A stretch of DNA of 64,000 bases, from positions 129,257,605-129,321,604 of the forward strand of contig CP136064.1 in the NCBI GenBank assembly GCA_032622095.1, in the 5' to 3' direction. Made by a program: the position numbers and the translations under genes. This DNA comes from Siphonodentalium dalli (lineage: Eukaryota; Mollusca; Scaphopoda; Gadilida; Siphonodentaliidae). Below are positions 1 to 12,739 of the stretch, one piece after another (the stretch's first letter is position 1; each line of letters begins with the position of its first letter). The notes below the pieces were generated by a model. That model saw nothing but the letters and a program-made list of their open reading frames with translations, was not told the origin of the DNA and ran no database searches.

Positions 1-471
1 ACTCAGCATCGCATGCGAATATGTTTCGATTGTAAAATTCAAAGAAATGTAACTCTAACATACCCGTTATTTAGTAAAAAATCATACCAAAAGAATGACA
101 CCACAAAGAGACACGTTTCAAAAACACTATAGGAAAAATCACTTTTAGGGTGGGTGGGCTTGGGGGGAGGCGGACGGCACTGTCTAAGACCTGTTGGGAA
201 CTTAGAAACCTGTTGGGAAACACAAAATTCTAAGACCTGTTGGGAAACACAAAATTCAAACTGTTATTGAAGCGCCGCAGGCGCGTTAAGCAACGTCACC
301 CCCTTTTTCAAATTGATATCGAGGCAGTCAGGTCGCGCCAAGGGTAGACTGAGCAAATCGAGACGGGATGCTGGTCCCGCCAAACTCTCCAGACGGCATC
401 GACATATCAAAACGCATGCGATTCTCGCCTATCGTATCCGTATTTGGACGAGATTGTAAGACCATAGCCTG
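1..471. other. Left flank outside the duplicated segment
   Basis: No gene is recognised. It holds a G-rich patch around 150-178 and a short GC-rich palindromic patch near 271-284 (GCGCCGCAGGCGC). It is the only left-hand sequence not repeated at the right end of the window: similarity to the right end starts at base 472. Confidence 0.6.
184..258. repeat. Short tandem repeat, about 26-bp unit
   Basis: The words CTAAGACCTGTTGGGAA and ACACAAAATTC recur at 184-258 as about two and a half imperfect units. Seen directly; no function is suggested. Confidence 0.6.
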
Positions 472-816
472 CGCAGTCATGCATCGATGATCGATCCATA
501 TAATTATATTGTCTTATTTCTGACACCCGCCACTCACCAGTAAACGCAAGACTCGTCATTTTAAGAGCCTGTGATGTACTCATGTTCGAATTTACATCGT
601 GGAACCCATGCAAGTCTAAGATCCATATGCGAATATAAGGCCACTGACTATAGACAGTAAGATACATGCGCTGATTCGCCCACCCCCCACCCAGCCGCTA
701 TCCAGCATCCATGTCACACAATAATGTCAACTCGGACTCGGCTATTTCTCGATAACCTCTTTATGCCGTACATACAGATTGTACAAGCCCACATTGTTTT
801 GTTCCGGACTGTAGAA

Positions 817-991
817 AATTGTCGATAACCAGTCTAAATGAGCGGGAACTTAACTTACTACTTAAGTAGGACTTAATCTTGTTTTGTGAAACGCGTTCTT
901 GAAACGGAAAAGTTACATCATAAGATCCACCTTAGATATTAGATTAAGTCCATCTTAAGATAATCTTATGACATTGCTTCATGAAACAGGG
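817..991 (+). repeat. Dispersed repeat family, copy 1 of 4
   Basis: About 175 bp running from ATTGTCGATAACCAG to CTTCATGAAACAGGG. It shares the words ACTACTTAAGTAGGACTTAA, GAAACGCGTTCTTGAAACGG and AGATTAAGTCCATCTTAAGA with 57075-57248 and 60749-60929, and is partly related in opposite orientation to 57690-57869. It has no coding capacity and looks like a small non-autonomous element. The end motif CAGGGCCCTGTTTCATGAA, seen complete at 57690, is probably one terminus. Confidence 0.7.
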
Positions 992-2451
992 CTTGATATG
1001 CAAATTTTCAAATATATAACATTATTTATGGATGGCTGTCTTTCTAAATGAAAATAAATATGATATGTATTGAATCAAGAAAAATTAAGTCTCCTATCAT
1101 GATCATCAGATATGCTACCATGTATATATGAACTGCACTTTAGTGTGCTATCTTACAGAAGTTCTTGGTCCCAGAAAATAGAAATATTTTACATATTCTG
1201 CATGCAATAAAAGTAAAGTAAATGGGGTTATTATTTCCAACGAGATTATGCCTATTAAGGGTATCCTAAACGTGACAGAGTTGAAATTTATTCCAATATG
1301 GCCGAAAATTAATTTTTTTTTAAATGAGCTCTAATTCACTATAAGGTTTGCAAAATCATCAAAATGAACCAATACAGTATAATTATCATGAAACATAGAT
1401 CATTTTGAAATGTAAAATGTTGTCCCATCTTACAGGAATCTATATAAAATAATTATGAAACAATTGTTTTCAATTTTACACTTTGTTACAGTACTCATAT
1501 CTGTAAAATTACTGCATGTTTTTAGTATAATAGTTTACCGATAGGTTCTATGATATTCCAATATATTTAGAGGGACCTTGCTTTTTCGTTATGTTTCTTG
1601 TGTCATAAATTCACCATGTAAAATGTGGTCGTATCCGCTCGATATACGAAATTAACAACAACGCTCGAAAAATAGGGAACTTAATTTTTTAGTAAACAGT
1701 TACTAAAATCTGAGAATATATAATCACCACCCATTGGCACATTTAAGTACTTTATGGCCAAAACTATCGTGGATTTAAATGACAATTTCTTAGAAAAGAG
1801 ATATTTGAAGGTAAACTTTGACAAAATGGATTGTAAACATTCACGTGAATAAAAACACGGAATACCCTCCAAACGAAGTTAATCACAAGTATGAAATAAT
1901 TCACTCTTTAAATAATTTTTGTATTTACACATGGCAAAACACCTGAATATGCATTCGATTGACAACCTAGTACACGGTATACATATATAAACAGAATTTA
2001 TTAAATAATGTGTATATCTTTGAAGTATTATTTTGTTAGAGGGTATGGTTTCCCGGTCTTTCCCAAATCTATTTTTAGAGTCGTATGCGTTTTCCTCTTT
2101 GCCGAGCTTTGCAGATGCGAACTATTCTTATTAAAAGCAATCAAAACAAGGTTACACGTATAATACACAGTGGAAATAATCTACAACAACTGTAATTCAT
2201 GCAGGTATAATAGATAACTGCGCAATCGGTCATCCAAATTCATTTTTAGGGCTGTTGTATAGTTTGATCAACTTTCTCAGAAAAATAAAAACAGGCCGAA
2301 ATCTCGTTTTGGTTTCGGTTTGATGGATGACTAAGTGAGTTCAAAATATCAACAAAAAAAGATATTAGGGGTAATTATGCTATAATTATGTCAAATTATA
2401 ATATATGCTAGCTTCTTAGTGTTGTTTTTCAACTGTCTGGGGTAATTTCTG

Positions 2452-2766
2452 TCAGAAAATCTCTGAAGTATGAATGTATGCCAGGCCAATTGTGTCAAAA
2501 TGCACCAGTATCACAAAATATGATGCATCTGATATCTTAGGGAATGTTGGAAATAATACATACAGTGTAATTATTTGCTTCAATGTGTTATAAAGTTTCA
2601 GTTTTGAATGAGGTATTGATGAAATAGGGGCAAAATAGACAGCCTCATACATCCATATCATCAAGCTCACTTCATTGCCAACTTGGCTTCCCATACCAAA
2701 AAATAGTCCCATAAAGCAAATGGCCACATATTTGTGTTCAACTGATGGAGGGTGCCTTGAACTCAA
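2452..2766 (-). CDS. Unrecognised 104-codon open frame inside the duplication
   Basis: The frame encodes a fairly hydrophobic peptide with an early stretch like YVAICFMGLFFGMGSQ. I recognise no family, signal or catalytic motif, and no clear splice acceptor precedes it. An identical frame sits in the second copy at 62393-62707, but that follows from the near-identity of the whole duplicated segment and is not evidence of selection. It may be chance or old transposon-derived sequence. Low confidence that it is a gene. Confidence 0.12.
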   Translation of the reverse strand: MSSRHPPSVEHKYVAICFMGLFFGMGSQVGNEVSLMIWMYEAVYFAPISSIPHSKLKLYNTLKQIITLYVLFPTFPKISDASYFVILVHFDTIGLAYIHTSEIF

Positions 2767-3424
2767 TGGAGTTGCAGCTAAAACAGTGAGTTATTTTATA
2801 AAATGATGGTCCCTCTCCTCATCCTGGAATCCTAATCTATAAGATGCCACAATAATTATGTTTGCTTGCTTTATTAGTTCTGACTTCTGGTGATTGGCAT
2901 ACTTTCGTTCACTTTCCAGTTAATTTTCTCAATGAAATATATCTTTTAAAAATATGGATGTGATGCCAAAAACAATTTCAATCATATTCCTATGTCATTG
3001 TGAAATTTCATTTAATTGGAGTTATAGTCTTGCAATGATTGGCATTCATCGGAGTGAGGGGTATAAAAGCTCATTCGGTCATCTTTGTCACGCTTAGGAT
3101 ATCCTTAAATATTGTGTCACAATAATCGCTTGTACCAAATATCAATAAGAAATTCCAGACAGTTTTGAGAAAATCCTTTTCGAAAAAGACCAGGAAATGT
3201 TGACAAAACGTCGGTTGACCCTTAACATCGGCTATTGTCACGTATTCGCCATATTACGACCCGATTGGCTAAAATATACACGAGAGACATCTGGTGTTAC
3301 ACACATATAGTTTACTCATGTTGGAGCGTTTCAAAAAAACCTGTCTTCAATCAGTAATTGTAATGTTCTAAAGATAGTAATATTTCTGTCCTCGCCCTTA
3401 TAAAAAACACACTGTGAGAAACCA

Positions 3425-4060
3425 TGGCAAATACACCGTGGTATTTACCGTGATTGGAACAGGTAATTCTGGTAAAATTTGTCTATAGAATCGTCAACAT
3501 ATTATACGCACATATGTAGACCCACCCATGTATTTTTACTCCAGTGAAATGGAACCATCCATGTATTTCACCAAGGTATTTTAACGGGGATGTAAGTGTG
3601 TATGTGGTGGTTCTACCAGGGTAATTTACCTCGATATTAAGGTAATTTACCACGGTAGTACCGGGTTGCAGTTTTAGAAACCTTAAAATTTGAGACAACG
3701 TATTTGAGGTCATATGAATGGCACATGTAATTACATAAGGTGTAAAACTTCTGGACTTAGCTGACCTATTTATAAGAATATTATTTCCCCATTTTGTTAA
3801 CTTTTGAGTATGACACCGGGTACAATCGTTTTCCATTGATTAACTAACAAAATATGATTTTATTCTCATAATAAGAGACAGAAAACATATTAGCTGTGTA
3901 TTGTGTTATTTTGAAATAGAGTTATCGCTGATGCCCGTGTAAAATACTCTGATAAAAAGCCATGTAAAACCCACGTAAAAAGGAAATACTCTTGTAAATT
4001 CCAAGTAATGGCATTGTGTACCCCACTTATATTATACTCTGGTAAATCCTGGTGTATTAC
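3425..4060. repeat. Degenerate GGTAA/TTACC-rich interspersed motif
   Basis: Many imperfect copies of words such as GGTAATTTACC, CGTGGTATTTACCGTG, CCATGTATTT and CTGGTAAATCCTGG occur close together up to the satellite edge. They give many local inverted repeats. The 117-codon minus-strand frame across 3483-3836 is built from these words, so I do not call it a gene. Confidence 0.4.
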
Positions 4061-4287
4061 AATTACATACAAGACTCAGAGTAAATCTTACTGCGGAGCG
4101 TGTCTCACACAGGACGGTATAGAGACTCAGAGTGAATCTTACTACGGAGCGTGTCTCACACAGGACGGTATAGAGACTCAGACTGAATCTTACTACGGAG
4201 CGTGTCTCACACAGGACGGTATAGAGACTCAGAGTGAATCTTACTGCGGAGCGTGTCTCATATAGGACGGTATAGAGACTCAGAGTG

Positions 4288-5460
4288 AATCTGACAGTAG
4301 AGTGGGTCTAACACAGGACGGTATAGAGACTTAGAGTGAATCTTACAGTGGAGCTTGTCTCACACAGGTCGGTATAGAGACTCAGAGTGAATCTTACTGC
4401 GAGCGTATCTCACACAGGACAGTATAGAGACTCGTACTGAATCTTACTGCGGAGCGTGTCTCGCACAGGACGGTATAGACACTCAGAGTGAATCTGACAG
4501 TAGAGCGTGTCTCACACAGGACGGTATAGAGACTCAGAGTGAATCTGACAGTAGAGTGGGTCTAACACAGGACGGTATAGAGACTCAGAGTGAATCTTAC
4601 TACGGAGCGTGTCTCACACAGGACGGTATAGAGACTCAGACTGAATCTTACTACGGAGCGTGTCTCACACAGGACGGTATAGACACTCAGAGTGAATCTG
4701 ACAGTAAAGCGTGTCTCACACAGGACGGTATAGAGACTCAGAGTGAATCTTACTACGGAGCGTGTCTAACACAGGACGGTATAGAGACTCAGAGTGAATC
4801 TTACTACGGAGCGTGTCTCACACAGGACGGTATAGAGACTCAGACTGAATCTTACTACGGAGCGTGTCTCACACAGGACGGTATAGAGACTCAGAGTGAA
4901 TCTGACAGTAAAGCGTGTCTCACACAGGTCGGTATAGAGACTCAGAGTGAATCTGACAGTAGAGTGGGTCTAACACAGGACGGTATAGAGACTTAGAGTG
5001 AATCTTACAGTGGAGCTTGTCTCACACAGGTCGGTATAGAGACTCAGAGTGAATCTTACTGCGAGCGTATCTCACACAGGACAGTATAGAGACTCGTACT
5101 GAATCTTACTGCGGAGCGTGTCTCGCACAGGACGGTATAGACACTCAGAGTGAATCTGACAGTAGAGCGTGTCTCACACAGGACGGTATAGAGACTCAGA
5201 GTGAATCTGACAGTAGAGTGGGTCTAACACAGGACGGTATAGAGACTTAGAGTGAATCTTACAGTGGAGCTTGTCTCACACAGGTCGGTATAGAGACTCA
5301 GAGTGAATCTTACTGCGAGCGTATCTCACACAGGACAGTATAGAGACTCGTACTGAATCTTACTGCGGAGCGTGTCTCGCACAGGACGGTATAGACACTC
5401 AGAGTGAATCTGACAGTAGAGCGTGTCTCACACAGGACGGTATAGACACTCAGAGTGAAT
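4288..5460 (+). repeat. Left-edge five-monomer higher-order repeat
   Basis: A run of unusual monomers (GACAGTAGAGTGGGTCTAAC, GAGACTTAGAG, CAGTGGAGCTTG, CAGGTCGG, GCGAGCGTATC, GACTCGTACTG) recurs in the same order. The GAGACTTAG marker falls at about 4326, 4988 and 5242, so the spacings are about 662 and 254 bp (13 and 5 monomers, less small deletions). Confidence 0.8.
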
Positions 5461-5950
5461 CTGACATTAGAGCGTGTCTCACACAGGACGGTATAGAGAC
5501 TCAGAGTGAATCTTACTGCGGAGCGTGTCTCACACAGGTCGGTATAGAGACTCATACTGAATCATACTACGGAGCGTGTCTCACACAGGACGGTATAGAG
5601 ACTCAGACTGAATCTTACTACGGAGCGTGTCTCACACATGACGGTAGAGACTCATACTGAATCTTACTGCGGAGCGTGTCTCGCACAGGACGATATAGAG
5701 ACTCAGACTGAATCTTACTGCGGAGCGTGTCTCACACAGGACGGTATAGAGACTCAGAGTGAATCTTACTACGGAGCGTGTCTCACACATGACGGTATAG
5801 AGACTCAGAGTGAATCTTACTACGGAGCGTGTCTCACACAGGACGGTATAGAGACTCAGACTGAATCTTACTACGGAGCGTGTCTCACACAGGACGGTAT
5901 AGAGACTCAGAGTGAATCTTACTGCGGAGTGTGTCTCACACGGGACGGTA

Positions 5951-6049
5951 TAGAGACTCAGACTGAATCTTACTGTGGAGTGTGTCTCACACATGACGGT
6001 ATAGAATTAGCACAGAGCGAAGAGGAAGATCTAAGGCACCTTCTCAGAC
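5951..6049 (+). repeat. Copy of the array's right-hand flank embedded in the array
   Basis: A variant monomer (TACTGTGGAGTGTGTC, CACATGACGG) runs into non-satellite sequence at 6001-6049 containing GAATTAGCACAGAGCGA, AGGAAGATCTAAGGCACC and TTCTCAGAC, then returns to satellite. The same variant monomer followed by the same non-satellite tract, with one substitution, forms the right-hand boundary of the array at about 36955-37053. Confidence 0.92.
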
Positions 6050-6570
6050 TCATACTGAATCTTACTGCGGAGCGTGTCTCACACATGTCGGTATAGAGAC
6101 TCAGAGTGAATCTTACTACGGAGCGTGTCTCACACAGGACGGTATAGAGACTCAGAGTGAATCTGACAGTTGAGCGTGTCTCACACATGACGGTAGAGAC
6201 TCATACTGAATCTTACTGCGGAGCGTGTCTCGCACAGGACGATATAGAGACTCAGACTGAATCTTACTGCGGAGCGTGTCTCGCACAGGACGGTATAGAG
6301 ACTCAGACTGAATCTTACTGCGGAGCGTGTCTCATATAGGACGGTATAGAGACTCAGAGTGAATCTTACTGCGGAGCGTGTCTCGCACAGGACGGTATAG
6401 AGATTCAGAGTGAATCTGACAGTAGAGTGTGTCTAACACAGGACGGTATAGAGACTTAGAGTGAATCTTACAGTGGAGCGTGTCTCGCACAGGTCGGTAT
6501 AGAGACTCGTACTGAATCTTACTGCGGAGCGTGTCTCACACAGGACGGTATAGAGACTCAGAGTGAATCT

Positions 6571-7182
6571 GACAGTAAAGCGTGTCTCACACATGACGGT
6601 ATAGAGACTCAGAGTAAATCTTACTGCGGAGCGTGTCTCACACAGGACGGTATAGAGACTCAGACTGAATCTTACTGCGGAGCGTGTATCGCACAGGACG
6701 GTATAGAGACTCAGAGTGAATCTTACTGCGGAGCGTGTCTCACACAGGACGGTATAGAGACTCAGAGTGAATCTGACAGTTGAGCGTGTCTCACACAGGT
6801 CGGTATAGAGACTCAGACTGAATCTTACTGCGGAGCGTGTCTCACACAGGACGGTATAGAGACTCAGAGTGAATCTGACAGTAAAGCGTGTCTCACACAT
6901 GACGGTATAGAGACTCAGAGTAAATCTTACTGCGGAGCGTGTCTCACACAGGACGGTATAGAGACTCAGACTGAATCTTACTGCGGAGCGTGTATCGCAC
7001 AGGACGGTATAGAGACTCAGAGTGAATCTTACTGCGGAGCGTGTCTCACACAGGACGGTATAGAGACTCAGACTCAATCTTACTACGGAGCGTGTCTCAC
7101 ACAGGACGGTATAGAGACTCAGACTGAATCTTACTACGGAGCGTGTCTCACACAGGACGGTATAGAGACTCAGAGTGAATCT
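6571..7182 (+). repeat. Tandem duplication of a six-monomer block (306 bp)
   Basis: The order of variant monomers from GACAGTAAAGCG through CACATGACGG and GAGTAAATC is repeated exactly with a spacing of 306 bp (markers at about 6571 and 6877). Seen directly. Confidence 0.75.
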
Positions 7183-10100
7183 TACTGCGGAGCGTGTAAC
7201 ACACAGAACGGTATAGAGACTCAGAGTGAATCTTACTGCGGAGCGTGTCTCACACAGGTCGGTATAGAGACTCAGACTGAATCTTACTGCGGAGCGTGTC
7301 TCACACAGGACGGTATAGAGACTCAGACTGAATCTTACTGCGGAGCGTGTCTCACACAGGACGGTATAGAGACTCAGAGTGAATCTTTCTGCGGAGCGTG
7401 TCTCACACAGGACGGTATAGAGACTCAGAGTGAATCTTACTGCGGAGCGTGTCTCACATAGGACGGTATAGAGACTCAGAGTGAATCTTACTACGGAGCG
7501 TGTTTCACACAGGACGGTATAGAGACTCAGAGTGAATCTTACTACGGAGCGTGTCTCACACAGGACGGTATAGAGACTCAGACTGAATCTTACTGCGGAG
7601 CGTGTCTCACACGGGACGGTATAGAGACTCAGACTGAATCTTACTGCGGAGTGTGTCTCACACGGGACGGTATAGAGACTCAGACTGAATCTTACTACGG
7701 AGCGTGTTTCACACAGGACGGTATAGAGACTCAGAGTGAATCTTACTGCGGAGTGTGTCTCACACGGGACGGTATAGAGACTCAGACTGAATCTTACTGC
7801 GGAGCGTGTCTCACACAGGACGGTATAGAGACTCAGAGTGAATCTTACTACGGAGCGTGTTTCACACAGGACGGTATAGACACTCAGACTGAATCTTACT
7901 GCGGAGCGTGTCTCACACAGGACGGTATAGAGACTCAGACTGAATCTTACTGCGGAGCGTGTATCGCACAGGACGGTATAGAGACTCAGACTGAATCTTA
8001 CTGCGGAGCGTGTCTCACACAGGACGGTATAGAGACTCAGACTGAATCTTACTACGGAGCGTGTCTCGCACAGGACGGTATAGAGACTCAGACTGAATCA
8101 TACTACGGAGCGTGTCTCACACAGGACGGTATAGAGACTCAGAGTGAATCTTACTGCGGAGCGTGTCTCATATAGGACGGTATAGAGACTCAGAGTGAAT
8201 CTTACTGCGGAGCGTGTCTCACACAGGACGGTATAGAGACTCAGACTGAATCTTACTGCGGAGCGTGTCTCACACAGGACGGTATAGAGACTCAGAGTGA
8301 ATCTGACAGTTGAACGTGTCTCACACAGGACGGTATAGAGACTCAGACTGAATCTTACTACGGAGCGTGTCTCACACAGGACGGTATAGAGACTCAGAGT
8401 GAATCTTACTACGGAGCGTGTCTCACACAGGACGGTATAGAGACTCAGAGTGAATCTTACTGCGGAGCGTGACTCGCACAGGACGGTATAGAGACTCAGA
8501 GTGAATCTTACTGCGGAGCGTGTCTCACACATGACGGTATAGAGACTCAGAGTGAATCTTACTGCGGAGCGTGTCTCACACATGACGGTATAGAGACTCA
8601 GAGTGAATCTTACTACGGAGCGTGTCTCACACAGGACGGTATAGAGACTCAGAGTGAATCTTACTGCGGAGCGTGTCTCACACATGACGGTATAGAGACT
8701 CAGAGTGAATCTTACTGCGGAGCGTGTCTCACACATGACGGTATAGAGACTCAGAGTGAATCTTACTACGGAGCGTGTCTCACACAGGACGGTATAGAGA
8801 CTCAGAGTGAATCTTACTATGGAGCGTGTCTCACACAGGACGGTATAGAGACTCAGAGTGAATCTTACTACGGAGCGTGTCTCACACAGGACGGTATAGA
8901 GACTCAGAGTGAATCTTACTACGGAGCGTGTCTCGCACAGGACGGTATAGAGACTCAGAGTGAATCTGACAGTAGAGCGTGTCTCACATAGGACGGTATA
9001 GAGACTCAGAGTGAATCTTACTGCGGAGCGTGTCTCACATAGGACGGTATAGAGACTCAGAGTGAATCTTACTACGGAGCGTGTCTCATACAGGACGGTA
9101 TAGAGACTCAGAGTGAATCTTACTGCGGAGCGTGTCTCACACAGGACGGTATAGAGACTCAGACTGAATCTTACTGCGGAGCGTGTCTCACACAGGACGG
9201 TATAGAGACTCAGACTGAATCTTACTACGGAGCGTGTCTCACACAGGACGGTATAGAGACTCAGACTGAATCTTACTGCGGAGCGTGTCTCACACAGGAC
9301 GGTATAGAGCCTCAGAGTGAATCTTACTACGGAGCGTGTCTCGCACAGGACGGTATAGAGACTCAGAGTGAATCTTACTACGGAGCGTGTCTCGCACAGG
9401 ACGGTATAGAGACTCAGAGTGAATCTTACTGCGGAGCGTGTCTCGCACAGGACGGTATAGAGACTCAGACTGAATCTTACTACGGAGCGTGTCTCACACA
9501 GGACGGTATAGAGACTCAGAGTGAATCTTACTGCGGAGCGTGACTCACACAGGACGGTATAGAGACTCAGAGTGAATCTTACTGCGGAGCGTGACTCACA
9601 CAGGACGATATAGAGACTCAGACTGAATCTTACTGCGGAGCGTGTCTCACACAGGACGTTATAGAGACTCAGAGTGAATCTTACTGCGGAGCGTGTCTCA
9701 CATAGGACGGTATAGAGACTCAGACTGAATCTTACTGCGGAGCGTGTCTCACATAGGACGGTATAGAGACTCAGAGTGAATCTTACTGCGGAGCGTGACT
9801 CACACAGGACGGTATAGAGACTCAGAGTGAATCTTACTACGGAGCGTGTCTCACACAGGACGGTATAGAGACTCAGAGTGAATCTTACTGCGGAGCGTGT
9901 ATCGCACAGGACGGTATAGAGACTCAGAGTGAATCTTACTGCGGAGCGTGTATCGCACAGGACGGTATAGAGACTCAGACTGAATCTTACTACGGAGCGT
10001 GTCTCACACAGGACGGTATAGAGACTCAGAGTGAATCTTACTACGGAGCGTGTCTCATACAGGACGGTATAGAGACTCAGACTGAATCTTACTGCGGAGC

Positions 10101-12739
10101 GTGTCACACACAGGACGTTATAGAGACTCAGAGTGAATCTTACTGCGGAGCGTGTATCGCACAGGACGGTATAGAGACTCAGACTGAATCTTACTACGAG
10201 CGTGTCTCACACAGGACGGTATAGAGACTCAGAGTGAATCTTACTGCGGAGCGTGTCTCACACAGGACGGTATAGAGACTCAGAGTGAATCTTACTACGG
10301 AGCGTGTCTCACACAGGACGGTATAGAGACTCAGAGTGAATCTTACTACGGAGCGTGTCTCACACAGGACGGTATAGAGACTCAGACTGAATCTTACTGC
10401 AGAGCGTGTCTCACACAGGACGATATAGAGACTCAGAGTGAATCTGACATTAGAGCGTGTCTCACACAGGACGGTATAGAGACTCAGACTGAATCTTACT
10501 GCGGAGCATGTCTCACACAGGACGGTATAGAGACTCAGAGTGAATCTGACATTAGAGCGTGTCTCACATAGGACGGTATAGAGACTCAGAGTGAATCTTA
10601 CTGCGGAGCGTGTCTCACATAGGACGGTATAGAGACTCAGAGTGAATCTTACTGCGGAGCGTGTCTCACACAGGACGGTATAGAGCCTCAGAGTGAATCT
10701 TACTACGGAGCGTGTCTCACACAGGACGGTATAGAGCCTCAGAGTGAATCTTACTACGGAGCGTGTCTCACACAGGACGGTATAGAGACTCAGAGTGAAT
10801 CTTACTGCGGAGCGTGTCTCACACAGGACGGTATAGAGACTCAGACTGAATCTTACTGCGGAGCGTGTCTCACACAGGACGGTATAGAGACTCAGAGTGA
10901 ATCTTACTGCGGAGCGTGTCTCACACAGGACGGTATAGAGACTCAGACTGAATCTTACTGCGGAGCGTGTCTCACACAGGACGGTATAGAGACTCAGAGT
11001 GAATCTTACTGCGGAGCGTGTAACACACAGGACGGTATAGAGACTCAGACTGAATCTTACTGCGGAGCGTGTCTCACACAGGACGGTATAGAGACTCAGA
11101 GTGAATCTTACTACGGAGCGTGTCTCACACAGGACGGTATAGAGACTCAGAGTGAATCTTACTGCGGAGCGTGTCTCACACAGGACGGTATAGAGACTCA
11201 GACTGAATCTTACTGCGGAGCGTGTCTCACACAGGACGGTATAGAGACTCAGAGTGAATCTTACTACGGAGCGTGACTCGCACAGGACGGTATAGAGACT
11301 CAGAGTGAATCTTACTGCGGAGCGTGTCTCACACAGGACGATATAGAGACTCAGACTGAATCTTACTGCGGAGCGTGTCTCACACAGGACGGTATAGAGA
11401 CTCAGAGTGAATCTTACTGCGGAGCGTGTCTCGCACAGGACGGTATAGAGACTCAGAGTGAATCTTACTACGGAGCGTGTCTCGCACAGGACGGTATAGA
11501 GACTCAGAGTGAATCTTACTGCGGAGCGTGTCTCACACAGGACGGTATAGAGACTCAGAGTGAATCTTACTGCGGAGCGTGACTCACACAGGACGGTATA
11601 GAGACTCAGACTGAATCTTACTGCGGAGCGTGTCTCACACAGGACGGTATAGAGACTCAGAGTGAATCTTACTGCGGAGCGTGTCTCACACAGGACGGTA
11701 TAGAGACTCAGACTGAATCTTACTGCGGAGCGTGTCTCACACAGGACGGTATAGAGACTCAGAGTGAATCTTACTGCGGAGCGTGTCTCACACAGGACGA
11801 TATAGAGACTCAGAGTGAATCTTACTGCGGAGCGTGTCTCGCACAGGACGGTATAGAGACTCAGAGTGAATCTTACTACGGAGCGTGTATCGCACAGGAC
11901 GGTATAGAGACTCAGACTGAATCTTACTACGGAGCGTGTCTCACACAGGACGATATAGAGACTCAGACTGAATCTTACTACGGAGCGTGTCACACACAGG
12001 ACGGTATAGAGACTCAGACTGAATCTTACTACGGAGCGTGTCTCACACAGGACGATATAGAGACTCAGAGTGAATCTTACTGCGGAGTGTGTCTCACACA
12101 GGACGATATAGAGACTCAGAGTGAATCTTACTACGGAGCGTGTAACACACAGGACGGTATAGAGACTCAGAGTGAATCTTACTGCGGAGCGTGTATCGCA
12201 CAGGACGGTATAGAGACTCAGAGTGAATCTTACTACGGAGCGTGTCTCACACAGGACGATATAGAGACTCAGACTGAATCTTACTACGGTGCGTGTCTCA
12301 CACAGGACGGTATAGAGACTCAGAGTGAATCTTACTACGGAGCGTGTCTCACACAGGACGGTATAGAGACTCAGAGTGAATCTTACTACGGAGCGTGACT
12401 CGCACAGGACGGTATAGAGACTCAGACTGAATCTTACTGCGGAGCGTGTCTCACACAGGACGGTATAGAGACTCAGACTGAATCTTACTACGGAGCGTGT
12501 CTCACACAGGACGGTATAGAGACTCAGAGTGAATCTTACTGCGGAGCGTGTCTCACACAGGACGGTATAGAGACTCAGAGTGAATCTTACTACGGAGCGT
12601 GTCTCACACAGGACGGTATAGAGACTCAGACTGAATCTTACTGCGGAGCGTGTATCGCACAGGACGATATAGAGACTCAGACTGAATCTTACTACGGAGC
12701 GTGTCTCGCACAGGACGGTATAGAGACTCAGACTGAATC

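Larger units (their letters stand above)
472..4057 (+). repeat. Segmental duplication, copy A
   Basis: This stretch aligns almost base for base with 60407-64000, at an offset drifting from 59935 to 59943 through small indels. Differences I can see are few: a one-base C difference near 523, one-base length changes in a C run near 690 and a G run near 3590, a 9-bp gap at about 991, one extra base near 1840, a GTG insertion in copy B near 3450, and a handful of substitutions. The copy lies directly left of the satellite array, separated from it by about 15 bp (4058-4072). It contains no recognisable gene, only short unclassified open frames and one dispersed repeat copy. The near-identity implies a very recent duplication, or two haplotypes joined during assembly. 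Confidence 0.93.

Noticed and set aside
3483-3836. 117-codon minus frame in the duplication
   Set aside because: Made of GGTAA/TTACC repeat words; the second copy (63525-63779) is frame-disrupted by a one-base change.
8098-11993. Long minus-strand frames (669 and 599 codons) as repeat-protein genes
   Set aside because: They are the satellite translated in its stop-free frame. They start and end wherever 50-bp monomers or point changes occur, have no flanking exon or signal, and common monomer differences change amino acids.
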